DNA of 64,000 nucleotides from JAKAGZ01 sp963783855 (GTDB lineage Bacteria; Bacteroidota; Ignavibacteria; Ignavibacteriales; Ignavibacteriaceae), in assembly GCA_963783855.1 (NCBI GenBank), contig CAWAPE010000005.1, forward strand, positions 620,001 through 684,000, read 5' to 3'. The notes beneath the pieces were generated by a model. It did not search any database. It was not told where the DNA came from and worked only from the letters and a program-made list of their open reading frames with translations. Below, one piece after another: positions 17,654-26,316 of this stretch (its first letter is position 1; each line of letters begins with the position of its first letter). The translations under genes and the position numbers were made by a program.

Positions 17654-19051
17654 ATGCGTTTACAATTTATTGGCGCTGCAAGAACTGTAACCGGCTCAAT
17701 GCACAGACTTACAATTAATAATAAAGATTATTTGCTTGATTGCGGGCTTTATCAGGGTAAAAGAAAAATAGCATTTGAAATGAACAGGAATTTTGAATTC
17801 TTTGACCCTGCGAAAATTGAATGCCTTATTTTATCACACGCTCACATTGATCATTGTGGAAACATTCCCAATCTTGTAAAACAGGGATTTAAGGGTAAAA
17901 TTTACTGCACGCCGGCAACAAAGGATCTTGTAGAATTAATGCTGAAAGATAGTGCGCATATCCAGGAAAAAGATATCGAGTTTGTAAATAAGAGAAGGAA
18001 AAAACAGGGTAAAAATCTTTTTGAACCTCTTTATATACAGGAAGATGTTGACAATGCTTTGGAATTATTTCACCCCGTAAAATATAGAACTGATTTCCAG
18101 ATTGATGATAATATAAAAATAAGATTTGTGGATGCAGGACATATTATAGGTTCAGCAGTTACACACTTAACAATAAAAGATGGTTCAAAGGTAATAAAAC
18201 TTGGATTCTCAGGAGATTTGGGGCGACCTAATTTACCAATATTAAAAGATCCGGAACCAATTTCGGAAGTTGACTACTGGATTTCAGAAAGTACATATGG
18301 AGGAAGAAATCACGATAAGATAGAAGGAATAAAAAATAGTCTTGCCGAAGTGATAAATAAAGCAGTTGCAAGAAATGCAAAAGTTATAATTCCGGCTTTC
18401 AGTGTTGGTAGAACACAGGAACTTGTTTATGAATTTCACCAGATCTGCGAGAGCGGTGTTGCAAAAAGAATCCCTATTTATGTTGATAGCCCGCTTTCAA
18501 AAAATGTTACAGGAATTTTCAGAGAACATCCTGAGTGTTTCGATAAAGAGACAGTTGATTTCATGAATAAATATGATGATCCCTTCGGATTTAACCAGCT
18601 TACATATATTAATGATGTGGAAGATTCAAAAGCACTGAACGATAAACCCGGACCGATGATGATAATCTCCGCTTCCGGAATGGCGGAAGCAGGGAGAATT
18701 CTTCATCATTTGAGAAATAATGTTGAAAATCCCAATAACATAATTCTGATGGTCGGGTATTGTGCGGAAAATACTCTTGGAAGAAAAATAATTGATAAGG
18801 AACCGTTAATTAAGATTTTTGGAGAACAATTTCACTTAAAAGCAGAAGTTGTAACGCTTCATTCAATGAGTGCACACGCTGATTCTGATGAGTTGGCTAA
18901 TTACAGTAAAAGCCTAAATTCAGCTAATCTTAAAAAGACATTTTTGGTTCATGGCGAATATGAACAGCAACAGCAATTAGCAGAAAGATTAAAGGAAATT
19001 GGATTAAGAGATATAGAGATACCAAAACGCGGAGAAGTTTTTGAGATATAA
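17654..19051 (+). CDS. MBL-fold beta-CASP RNA-processing exonuclease-like protein
   Basis: A 465-residue metallo-beta-lactamase protein of the beta-CASP group (YSH1/CPSF73-like), expected to cut or degrade RNA with two zinc ions. Motifs: SHAHIDHCGN (HxHxDH, residues 62-67), FSGDLGRPNLP with the metal-bridging Asp, ESTYGGRNHD, PAFSVGRTQELVYE at the start of the CASP domain, ISASGMAEAGRILHHL, and HSMSAHADSDE near the C-terminus. No KH or S1 domain is visible. The next gene overlaps its end by 11 bp. Confidence 0.88.
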   Translation: MRLQFIGAARTVTGSMHRLTINNKDYLLDCGLYQGKRKIAFEMNRNFEFFDPAKIECLILSHAHIDHCGNIPNLVKQGFKGKIYCTPATKDLVELMLKDSAHIQEKDIEFVNKRRKKQGKNLFEPLYIQEDVDNALELFHPVKYRTDFQIDDNIKIRFVDAGHIIGSAVTHLTIKDGSKVIKLGFSGDLGRPNLPILKDPEPISEVDYWISESTYGGRNHDKIEGIKNSLAEVINKAVARNAKVIIPAFSVGRTQELVYEFHQICESGVAKRIPIYVDSPLSKNVTGIFREHPECFDKETVDFMNKYDDPFGFNQLTYINDVEDSKALNDKPGPMMIISASGMAEAGRILHHLRNNVENPNNIILMVGYCAENTLGRKIIDKEPLIKIFGEQFHLKAEVVTLHSMSAHADSDELANYSKSLNSANLKKTFLVHGEYEQQQQLAERLKEIGLRDIEIPKRGEVFEI

Positions 19052-20009
19052 TTGGTTAAATATTTTTTTAATTGTGATTATTTTTAACGGATGTGAAAGG
19101 AAAGTAAACCCGGTTCAGCCAAACGACGGCGTACCTCCTGCTGTTCCTACACAATTAACTGTATATTATTCACAGGATGGTGCTGTTGGTATTGAATGGA
19201 AGCCGAACTCAGAGCCGGATTTAAACGGCTATAATATTTATCGAAAGACAAATAGCAGCAGTTTTAGTTTCCTGGCATTTACTAAAAATTTTTACTACGC
19301 GAATGACTCACTTTCTTACAACGACACTTATTACTATAAAATTTCTGCTATTGATGACGGGGGACTCGAAAGCCAGCTTTCAACTGAAGTTTCTGCGACA
19401 CCTGTAAATAAAAATCCTCCTAAAAAGCCAACTGGACTTTTAATAAATGCCAGGAACTGGGAAGGGAAAATTTCAGTTCACCTGGAATGGAATAAAAATC
19501 AGGAAAGTGATGTTGCCGAATACAAAGTTTACAGAGACACTGTGCAAAACTTCACACTGGATTCAACTAAAATTGTTGGTCATTCAAGCAACATTGAATA
19601 TTCGGATACAACTAATGTAAAGCTTTACAAAGATTATTATTACAGAATTAAAGCAATTGATAAAGGCGGATTGCAAAGCCCTCAGAGTGATGAAGTTTCA
19701 GACCAGGTTTATGGAATGCCGGAGTTAATTTTTCCAGCGAATGATTCATATCACAAATATTTTTCTGATTTTAAGATAAAGACAATTGGCAAACCGGCTA
19801 GTTATCAGGTGATTGTTCAGGACAATAAATTTTTCGGAGATTTTTGGTCTAAGAAATTTACTTCTTCTGTTATTAGCGATACGATAAGTGTAAGTTTCGA
19901 TCCCGTCTACCTCAGTAATGCTACATATTACTGGAGAGTTGTAACATATTCCGGCAATAATGATTCTCCGAACAGCATTTCAGAACAATATCATTTTACC
20001 ATAAATTAA
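19041..20009 (+). CDS. Fibronectin type III lipoprotein
   Basis: A 322-residue lipoprotein. The first ~18 residues are a signal peptide ending IIFNGC, so Cys18 is the likely lipidated residue. Two fibronectin type III domains follow (about 33-124 and 130-225), each with the typical W..N...D..GYNIYR/Y.VYRD and YYYRIKAIDKGGL patterns, then a C-terminal beta domain (YYWRVV). The start is TTG, inside the end of the MBL gene; no ATG is available before the signal peptide. The 634-residue barrel gene follows after 59 bp, so the two may form a surface pair. Function unknown. Confidence 0.75.
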   Translation: MRYNWLNIFLIVIIFNGCERKVNPVQPNDGVPPAVPTQLTVYYSQDGAVGIEWKPNSEPDLNGYNIYRKTNSSSFSFLAFTKNFYYANDSLSYNDTYYYKISAIDDGGLESQLSTEVSATPVNKNPPKKPTGLLINARNWEGKISVHLEWNKNQESDVAEYKVYRDTVQNFTLDSTKIVGHSSNIEYSDTTNVKLYKDYYYRIKAIDKGGLQSPQSDEVSDQVYGMPELIFPANDSYHKYFSDFKIKTIGKPASYQVIVQDNKFFGDFWSKKFTSSVISDTISVSFDPVYLSNATYYWRVVTYSGNNDSPNSISEQYHFTIN

Positions 20010-20068
20010 CGGTCGGAATTCTGCTGGAAAAAATTTATTATTGTATATAAATATCAGCGCGGGATTTT

Positions 20069-21973
20069 TTGAAAAAGTTATCTTTAGCTGCAATCATAAT
20101 ATTATTTTTATCTATCAACATATATTCACAAAATGTTGTTGACAGCCTTCAGTTTATAAAAGTTTATCCTGATAAAAATGTCCTGACCTCAAACTTTAAT
20201 AAACAGCTAAATACCTATCTCCTTTTATCAGCATTAAAATATGATAATGAATTTGGGAAATTCAGACTTTCTCTGAATGAAAATTACAAATCAAGTTACA
20301 CACGTGCAGGAATAAGCAGCACCCGTGAAGAACATTTTCTCAGACTTTCCACTTCGTACAGATTATCTCCAAAATTTAGCCTGGGAATTTTAACCAACAA
20401 TAACATTTTATCAGACAGCAGGCAGATTGACTTTAATAAGGCATCCCAGACTAATGCAGCTTTTTTCACTGTGTATAATCCTATTAATAGAATATACATC
20501 TCACCTTTTTTCGGATATAGCTATAATGAGCAAACCAAAGAAAATGATTATGGATATCTCTATGGCACAGAAACTCTGATTGATAATATCTTGTTGTCAG
20601 ACAACACGTTATATTCGGAATTAAAGTTCAGACATGAAGATATAGCACCGCGTAAAAATTCAATGCAATATTATAATTTTATTTTAACGAATCAGCTAAG
20701 TGGTAATACCGGGAATATAATTAATGCAAATTATTCACGTAACCGCAAAGACTTTTATTTTGCGGCGGATACCATAGTTGCAAATGAATTTAATATTAGA
20801 AATAACATTCAGAGCAGAATTGAGACGGACTATTTTCTTCAGGACAGACTCGTAACAAAGAGTTTTTTCGATTTAATCGATCTTGATCTGACCGGAAGAT
20901 TTTTATGGAGAACTATTGACAGAGATACGCGCTATAGAAGCCTGGCTGAGAATACAACATCAATTTTCGATACAAAGATTAATGAGCTGCGCGTGGAATT
21001 AGAATCAATTGCCACCTACAATTCCGATTTCTTTAACGGAAATCTCCGACTTTCCTATTCTGAACGAGATGAGAAACACATAACAAAAAATTTTGAAGGC
21101 GTTAATCAGCTTCTTTTTGAGGAAAGGTCTGATCTTGAAGGACGAAAAAACAATAAGGCTATGAGAGCAACAGCTTCATTTACAGGAAGTTTTAATTTCT
21201 CCAGATCTGATATTCTTACTTTAAGCCTTTACCAGAATAAGCTTAGATATGACACTCCCAGTGCCCAAAATTTTGATGACAGGGACGAAATGCTCTCAAT
21301 AGCAAGAATTCAGTATCTAAAAAAATTAACACCTTTTTTCGATATTTTTGTAAATACTGATGCAACTATTAGCCAAACTGTTTATATTTTTTCTGAGAAA
21401 AGTTCAAATAATAATATTAATAGGATTTTACGCCTGAAAACCGGTGGATATTATCACGGCAAAAAATTCTCTTCGCTAAATTCATTTGAAGTTTCTGCAA
21501 ACTATACTGTTTACAGCTTTGAGGATATAAATCCAAATTTTCAAAGTTTTTCATTCAGACAGTTTACTGCAAGAGATTCATCGAGTATTCAGTTTAACAG
21601 AAGGCTTTCTTTTTCAACTTTCGGATATATTAAATTATCAGAACAGGGTAGCTTGAAATGGGCATCTTTTTCTACAAATCCGACAAGATATTTGCAGGAG
21701 ATTTATTCTGAATCAAAATTTACCGTAAATTATGAAACGCTTTGGTTTTCATTGGGAGCCAGAGTATTTTCCCTTAACACATATAACTACAAAGTAGCCG
21801 AAAAAGTTATTGATTCTAAATTCTTAAGTATAGCCCCTTTAACCGAAATAACCGTAGTGGTGCGGGATTCCCTTTATTTAGGGGTTTATGGCTGGTATGA
21901 ATTTATTTCACTGTCAGAGGGTCAGAATAAACAGGAGGCAAATCTTTCAATTCAGATGAATTGGAACTTTTGA
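20069..21973 (+). CDS. Predicted outer-membrane beta-barrel protein, unknown function
   Basis: A 634-residue protein with a signal peptide (MKKLSLAAIIILFLSINIYS). The rest alternates polar and aromatic residues in short strands separated by Asn/Asp turns, and the final residue is Phe (QMNWNF), as expected for an outer-membrane barrel recognised by BamA. I do not recognise a named family. Start codon is TTG. It lies between the Fn3 lipoprotein and the RsbW-like gene on one probable transcript. Confidence 0.65.
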   Translation: MKKLSLAAIIILFLSINIYSQNVVDSLQFIKVYPDKNVLTSNFNKQLNTYLLLSALKYDNEFGKFRLSLNENYKSSYTRAGISSTREEHFLRLSTSYRLSPKFSLGILTNNNILSDSRQIDFNKASQTNAAFFTVYNPINRIYISPFFGYSYNEQTKENDYGYLYGTETLIDNILLSDNTLYSELKFRHEDIAPRKNSMQYYNFILTNQLSGNTGNIINANYSRNRKDFYFAADTIVANEFNIRNNIQSRIETDYFLQDRLVTKSFFDLIDLDLTGRFLWRTIDRDTRYRSLAENTTSIFDTKINELRVELESIATYNSDFFNGNLRLSYSERDEKHITKNFEGVNQLLFEERSDLEGRKNNKAMRATASFTGSFNFSRSDILTLSLYQNKLRYDTPSAQNFDDRDEMLSIARIQYLKKLTPFFDIFVNTDATISQTVYIFSEKSSNNNINRILRLKTGGYYHGKKFSSLNSFEVSANYTVYSFEDINPNFQSFSFRQFTARDSSSIQFNRRLSFSTFGYIKLSEQGSLKWASFSTNPTRYLQEIYSESKFTVNYETLWFSLGARVFSLNTYNYKVAEKVIDSKFLSIAPLTEITVVVRDSLYLGVYGWYEFISLSEGQNKQEANLSIQMNWNF

Positions 21974-22018
21974 TATTGGTAAAAAATAATTATTATAGAC
22001 TCAAAATTTAGGTAAATC

Positions 22019-22429
22019 TTGGCAGAAACCACTTTCTCTATAGAAATAGAAAGCAATCCGAACAATCTCATCACGGTAGAAGAATTCGTTAATTATTTTT
22101 CAGTTGAACTGAAGATTGACGAATCTAAAACACCCGGGCTTTTGCTTGCTGTAACTGAAGCCGTTACAAATGCAATTATCCACGCAAATAAGTGTGATAT
22201 AAATAAACTGGTAAAGATTGATGTTACCGTGGAAAATAAACAGCTTGTTATAAGGATAAAGGATGAAGGAACTGGATTTGACCCAGCCAATGTACCTGAC
22301 CCTACTGCTCCTGAAAATTTATTAAAAGATTCAGGCCGCGGGCTTTACCTGATGAAAGTATATATGGATGACCTTCAATACAATGTTACCCCGACAGGTA
22401 CCGAGACTATTCTAAAATTAGATTTATAA
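22019..22429 (+). CDS. RsbW-like serine kinase / anti-sigma regulatory factor
   Basis: A 136-residue GHKL ATPase domain alone, as in RsbW/SpoIIAB. The N box is EAVTNAIIHAN, the G1 box is IKDEGTGFDP, and GRGLYLMKVYMDDL forms the lid. Such proteins bind and inhibit a sigma factor or phosphorylate an anti-anti-sigma protein, in a circuit opened by SpoIIE-type phosphatases. One such phosphatase is encoded at the right end of this window, but no sigma factor or STAS gene is adjacent. Start TTG. Its 3' end overlaps the convergent mdh gene by 6 bp. Confidence 0.82.
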   Translation: MAETTFSIEIESNPNNLITVEEFVNYFSVELKIDESKTPGLLLAVTEAVTNAIIHANKCDINKLVKIDVTVENKQLVIRIKDEGTGFDPANVPDPTAPENLLKDSGRGLYLMKVYMDDLQYNVTPTGTETILKLDL

Positions 22430-23350
22430 TTTTAATTTTTTAATATTTGCAGCAACTTCATCTGCAGATTTTTTCAATTCAGCAAATTCCTGCTCTGTTA
22501 ATTTCAGTTCTATAATTTGTTCAATTCCTGATGACCCAAGTTTTACCGGCACTCCGCAGAATACACCTTCAATATTATATTCCCCTTCCAACCAGGCCGC
22601 ACATGGCAAAACTCTTTTACTGTTCTTTGCAATGGCTTCTGCCATTTCCACTGCGCCAGATGAAGGTGCATAATATGCACTTCCCGTTTTCAAATAATTC
22701 ACTATTTCAATTCCACCTTTTCGGGCACGATTTACGAGTTCGTTTATCTTTTTTCCCGGTAGTAATTCTGATATCGGAATTCCGCTTACGGTAGAATATC
22801 TGACTAACGGAACCATTGAATCCCCATGTCCACCCAATACCATTGCAGAAACGTCATTTACGGAAACATTTAACGCTTCAGCGATAAACAACCTGAACCT
22901 GGCCGTATCCAGAATTCCTGCCATCCCTATTACCCTGTTTTTTTCGAAGCCGCTTACTTTTAAAGCAACGTATGACATTACATCTAGTGGATTTGAGACA
23001 ACAATTATTTTTGATTGTGGAGAATTTTGCGCAGCTTTTTCAGTTACCTCTTTTACAATTTTAGCATTGGCTGCAAGAAGGTCATCACGACTCATTCCCG
23101 GCTTGCGAGCCAATCCGGCAGTAATAATTATTAAATCTGATCCGGCCGTATCCTTATAATCATTAGTGCCATAAATTTTTGTATCAAATCCCTCAACAGG
23201 ACTGCTTTCCCACATATCCAGAGCCTTCCCTTGCGGGACACCTTCAAGAATATCTATCAGAATTACTTCCTCAGAAAGCTGTTTTTCTGCAAGCCTTTGT
23301 GCAGTTGTTGCTCCCACATTTCCGGCACCTATAACTGTAATTTTCTTCAT
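22424..23350 (-). CDS. mdh: Malate dehydrogenase (copy 1)
   Basis: A 308-residue NAD-dependent dehydrogenase interconverting malate and oxaloacetate in the TCA cycle. Motifs: NAD loop GAGNVGATTA (residues 8-17), substrate loop ARKPGMSR with Arg82 (Arg rather than Gln marks malate over lactate), LDTARF with Asp148 and Arg151, and catalytic His175 in GGHGDSM. It belongs to the LDH-like MDH group. A second MDH-type gene is divergently transcribed 173 bp away. Confidence 0.93.
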   Translation of the reverse strand: MKKITVIGAGNVGATTAQRLAEKQLSEEVILIDILEGVPQGKALDMWESSPVEGFDTKIYGTNDYKDTAGSDLIIITAGLARKPGMSRDDLLAANAKIVKEVTEKAAQNSPQSKIIVVSNPLDVMSYVALKVSGFEKNRVIGMAGILDTARFRLFIAEALNVSVNDVSAMVLGGHGDSMVPLVRYSTVSGIPISELLPGKKINELVNRARKGGIEIVNYLKTGSAYYAPSSGAVEMAEAIAKNSKRVLPCAAWLEGEYNIEGVFCGVPVKLGSSGIEQIIELKLTEQEFAELKKSADEVAANIKKLKL

Positions 23351-23523
23351 TTGTTTACCGTTTGTTATTCAGATTTAGTTTAAGTATTCATTAAAGTACT
23401 ACAGTTTAATTTCTTTTCTTTGGAAATAGCTTTAGACATCTTTATTTTTATAACTGTATAAAAATTTAAATCCAATAATTGGAATAAAATACTTCTCAAG
23501 ATAAAAAAATTCAGGAGAATATT

Positions 23524-24489
23524 ATGGCCAGAAAAAAAATAGCACTTATCGGCGGCGGTCAGATTGGCGGCGTTCTCGCACAATTGATTGCGATGAAACA
23601 ACTCGGCGATGTTGTTATGTACGACATAGTCGAAGACCTACCTCAGGGTAAAACACTTGATATTGCTGAAGCTTCTAGAGTAGACGGTTTTGATGCTCAC
23701 GTAAAAGGAACTAATGATTACAAAGACATTAATGGATCTGATCTTGTAATTATAACTGCCGGGCTCCCGAGAAAACCCGGAATGAGCAGAGACGATCTTT
23801 TAACAACCAACGCAAAAATAATGAAAATTGTTGCAGAAGCTGTTAAAGAACACGCTCCAAAAGCAACTGTAATTATTATCTCAAATCCTTTGGATGCAAT
23901 GGTTACTTTATTCCAGAAAGTTACAGGTTTCCCTCACAACCGTGTGCTTGGACAGGCAGGAGTTCTTGATTCTTCAAGATTCTCAACATTTATTTCATGG
24001 GAACTTGGTGTATCTGTAAAAGACGTTAATGCTATGGTTCTAGGCGGACACGGCGACACAATGGTTCCATTGGTACGATATGCAAATGTTAACGGCGTAC
24101 CGGTTATGGAAATGCTTGAAAGAAAATATAATGACGCTGCAAAAGCCAAAGAGGTAATGGAAGAAATGATTAAGAGAACAAAAATGGCGGGCGGTGAGGT
24201 TGTAAAATTACTAAAGACCGGTTCTGCTTTCTATTCACCAGCATCATCTGCAATTTCAATGGCTCAGTCGATTTTACTTGATGAAAAACGCTTAATGCCC
24301 GTTTGTGCCTACCTGGATGGTGAGTTTGGTGTAAAAGGCTACTATGTGGGAGTTCCGGCCGTACTTGGTGAAAAAGGAGTTGAAAGAGTTGTTGAACTTA
24401 CACTGGATGCAGAAGAACAGGCTGCTCTGGATAAATCAGTCAGCGCGGTTAAAGGTCTCGTTGAAGATATGGGACGTCTTGGTTTCTGA
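23524..24489 (+). CDS. Malate dehydrogenase (copy 2)
   Basis: A 321-residue paralogue of the neighbouring mdh. It has an unusual NAD loop GGGQIGG (residues 10-16), the substrate loop PRKPGMSR with Arg83, LDSSRF, and catalytic His176 in GGHGDTM, so by its specificity residue it is also a malate rather than lactate enzyme. It has a 12-residue longer middle helix (AKAKEVMEEM region) than copy 1. AGGAG precedes the ATG. Two terminator-like hairpins follow. Confidence 0.9.
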   Translation: MARKKIALIGGGQIGGVLAQLIAMKQLGDVVMYDIVEDLPQGKTLDIAEASRVDGFDAHVKGTNDYKDINGSDLVIITAGLPRKPGMSRDDLLTTNAKIMKIVAEAVKEHAPKATVIIISNPLDAMVTLFQKVTGFPHNRVLGQAGVLDSSRFSTFISWELGVSVKDVNAMVLGGHGDTMVPLVRYANVNGVPVMEMLERKYNDAAKAKEVMEEMIKRTKMAGGEVVKLLKTGSAFYSPASSAISMAQSILLDEKRLMPVCAYLDGEFGVKGYYVGVPAVLGEKGVERVVELTLDAEEQAALDKSVSAVKGLVEDMGRLGF

Positions 24490-24496
24490 TTATATC

Positions 24497-24513
24497 AAAC
24501 CTTCAAGGTTTTT
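24497..24513 (+). repeat. Short palindrome AAACCTT-C-AAGGTTT with T run
   Basis: A 7 bp perfect stem around a single base, directly after the mdh copy 2 stop and followed by T. The core CCTTCAAGG also appears in the inverted repeat at 41047-41081, so it may be a dispersed short palindrome used as a terminator. Confidence 0.45.
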
Positions 24514-24524
24514 TCGTTTAAAAC

Positions 24525-24556
24525 AAAAAATCCGGCTTATAGCCGGATTTTTTTTA
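24525..24556. terminator. Bidirectional terminator between mdh copy 2 and rpmA
   Basis: Stem ATCCGGCT / AGCCGGAT with TAT loop, flanked by A and T runs so it can act on both strands. Confidence 0.88.
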
Positions 24557-24571
24557 TACCCTAATTAAATT

Positions 24572-24832
24572 TTAGTTGACTTTAACTTCAACGTTAACAA
24601 CCTTTCTGTCTCCTCTTCTCGTCTCAAACTTTACATAACCTTCGGCAACTGCGAATAAGGTATCATCTTTTCCTTTTTGTACGTTAACACCGGGATGAAA
24701 TTTTGTTCCTCTCTGTCTTACAAGAATGTTTCCTGCAAGTACGTGTTCGCCACCAAATTTTTTAACACCAAGACGCTGAGCATTACTGTCTCTTCCGTTT
24801 CTTGATGAGCCCTGTCCTTTTTTATGAGCCAT
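24572..24832 (-). CDS. rpmA: 50S ribosomal protein L27
   Basis: An 86-residue protein with the L27 N-terminal arm MAHKKGQGSSRNGRDS that reaches the peptidyl-transferase centre, followed by KKFGGEHVLAGNILVRQRG. It lies 14 bp after rplU, the usual rplU-rpmA order, with an AGGAG site. No cleavable N-terminal extension of the Firmicutes type is present. Confidence 0.98.
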   Translation of the reverse strand: MAHKKGQGSSRNGRDSNAQRLGVKKFGGEHVLAGNILVRQRGTKFHPGVNVQKGKDDTLFAVAEGYVKFETRRGDRKVVNVEVKVN

Positions 24833-24846
24833 TATAAATCTCCTTT

Positions 24847-25155
24847 TTAGCCTATCTTTGTAACTTCAATTCTTGTTAACTGCTGCCTGTGACCGTTCGA
24901 TTTCTGGTAGCCGGTTCTTCTCTTTTTCTTAAATACAATCACTTTATCATCTTTTACGTGCTCAAGTACTTTTGCAGTAACTTTTGCTCCTTCAACATAC
25001 GGTGTTCCAACTTTTGTTGATTTATCATCACCCAAAAGTAATATGCTATCAAACGAAATTTCAGTGTTTATTTCTTCTTTTAATTTCGGAACGTAATATT
25101 TCGTGTTTTCTGCAACTTTTAACTGCTGTCCTGATATATCGACAACCGCGAACAT
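24847..25155 (-). CDS. rplU: 50S ribosomal protein L21
   Basis: A 102-residue protein with the L21 start (FAVVDISGQQLKV) and the RNA-binding end FKKKRRTGYQKSNGHRQQLT. First gene of rplU-rpmA behind a sigma70-like promoter. Confidence 0.98.
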   Translation of the reverse strand: MFAVVDISGQQLKVAENTKYYVPKLKEEINTEISFDSILLLGDDKSTKVGTPYVEGAKVTAKVLEHVKDDKVIVFKKKRRTGYQKSNGHRQQLTRIEVTKIG

Positions 25156-25187
25156 TTTTTACCTCTGCTTTTCTAAATTAGTTAACA

Positions 25188-25216
25188 AAATTAAGCATTT
25201 GGACGTTACTTGTCAA
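25188..25216 (-). promoter_or_regulatory. Predicted sigma70-type promoter of rplU
   Basis: Minus-strand TTGACA (25211-25216) and TAATTT (25188-25193) with a 17-base spacer, 32 bp before the rplU ATG. Confidence 0.65.
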
Positions 25217-25287
25217 TTGCTTTTTATTAAATTATTACAAAGAAATAAGCTATTTATTGATCATTAGATGCAATTTCTAAAGGATTT

Positions 25288-26316
25288 TTATTTCTTCAAC
25301 CTGAATGAAAATTCCGAGCCTTGATTCAGTTTGCTTTTTACTTCAATTTTAGAATCGTGAGCATCGATTATGTGTTTCACAATAGCCAGTCCCAGCCCTG
25401 TTCCCCCAACAGCTCTCGACCTGGCCTTGTCGACACGGTAAAATCTTTCAAATATCCTGTTAATGTCCTCCTCCGGAATTCCAATTCCAGTATCGCGTAT
25501 AATAATCCGGCAGTACTTCGCGTCGTCCTCGGCAATTATTGACACGGTGCCGGCTTCAGTATATTTAATGGCGTTCTGAATGAGGTTCACAAACACCTGC
25601 CTCAGTTTATCCTTATCACCGAAAACCGTAATTTTATTTTTACCGGGCTTAAACAGCAGAGTAATGTTTTTCTTTTCAGCAGCAGGTTTCATTTCTTCCA
25701 CCTGTTTGCTAATAAATTCAATAATATCAAAATACCGGAAGCTCATTCTCATCTCGCCCGATTCAATCATCGAAATGTCAATGAGATCATTAAGCAATGT
25801 ACTAAGGCTAATTGTATGATAGTTTGCTTTTTCAAGAAACGTCTTATTTACTTTCGGGTCATTGATTGCACCGTCAAGAAGCGTTTCAATATAGCCCTGG
25901 ATAGTAAAGATAGGAGTTCGCAGTTCGTGCGAAACATTTGCCAGGAACTCCCGTCTGACCCGCTCAAGTTTTTTCAGGTACTCTATATCGCTTTTCATTT
26001 TGCCGAACATTTTTTGAATTTCTTCCTGCAACCCGCTTAAATTATTCTCAAGGATAATTTCATCAGGCACAGTAAATTGATTTTTCCTTATACCGGCTAC
26101 AGTAGATTTTATTTTTTCAATTTCCCTGCACCTTTTAGCACCGATGATATAAAGGAGAAGGAAGAAAAGTATTGTAAAAGCAGTTATTAAAAAATAAGCA
26201 GAAGCTGAATCGCTGTCTTTTATATAGGTAAGGGTTATAATTACTAAATAGACAAGAAATATTTCTTTAAAATAAATCGAAGAGGATTTCAGGTTTGTTT
26301 TAATTTTGCTAAACAC
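25288..26316 (-). CDS. PhoR-like sensor histidine kinase
   Basis: A 342-residue kinase. Two transmembrane helices (about 18-34 and 40-60) with almost no periplasmic loop, a short linker, then the H box NVSHELRTPIF with phospho-His130, N box NLIQNAIKYTE, G1 DTGIGIPEED and G2 GGTGLGLAIVK. The short extracytoplasmic part resembles PhoR, which senses phosphate through PstSCAB/PhoU rather than a ligand domain, but no pst gene is here. Starts with GTG and overlaps the response regulator by 8 bp. Confidence 0.9.
   Translation of the reverse strand: MFSKIKTNLKSSSIYFKEIFLVYLVIITLTYIKDSDSASAYFLITAFTILFFLLLYIIGAKRCREIEKIKSTVAGIRKNQFTVPDEIILENNLSGLQEEIQKMFGKMKSDIEYLKKLERVRREFLANVSHELRTPIFTIQGYIETLLDGAINDPKVNKTFLEKANYHTISLSTLLNDLIDISMIESGEMRMSFRYFDIIEFISKQVEEMKPAAEKKNITLLFKPGKNKITVFGDKDKLRQVFVNLIQNAIKYTEAGTVSIIAEDDAKYCRIIIRDTGIGIPEEDINRIFERFYRVDKARSRAVGGTGLGLAIVKHIIDAHDSKIEVKSKLNQGSEFSFRLKK

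Noticed and set aside
22093..22290. Minus-strand frame opposite the RsbW-like gene
   Set aside because: Antisense to a well-supported GHKL kinase gene and without ribosome site or family match.
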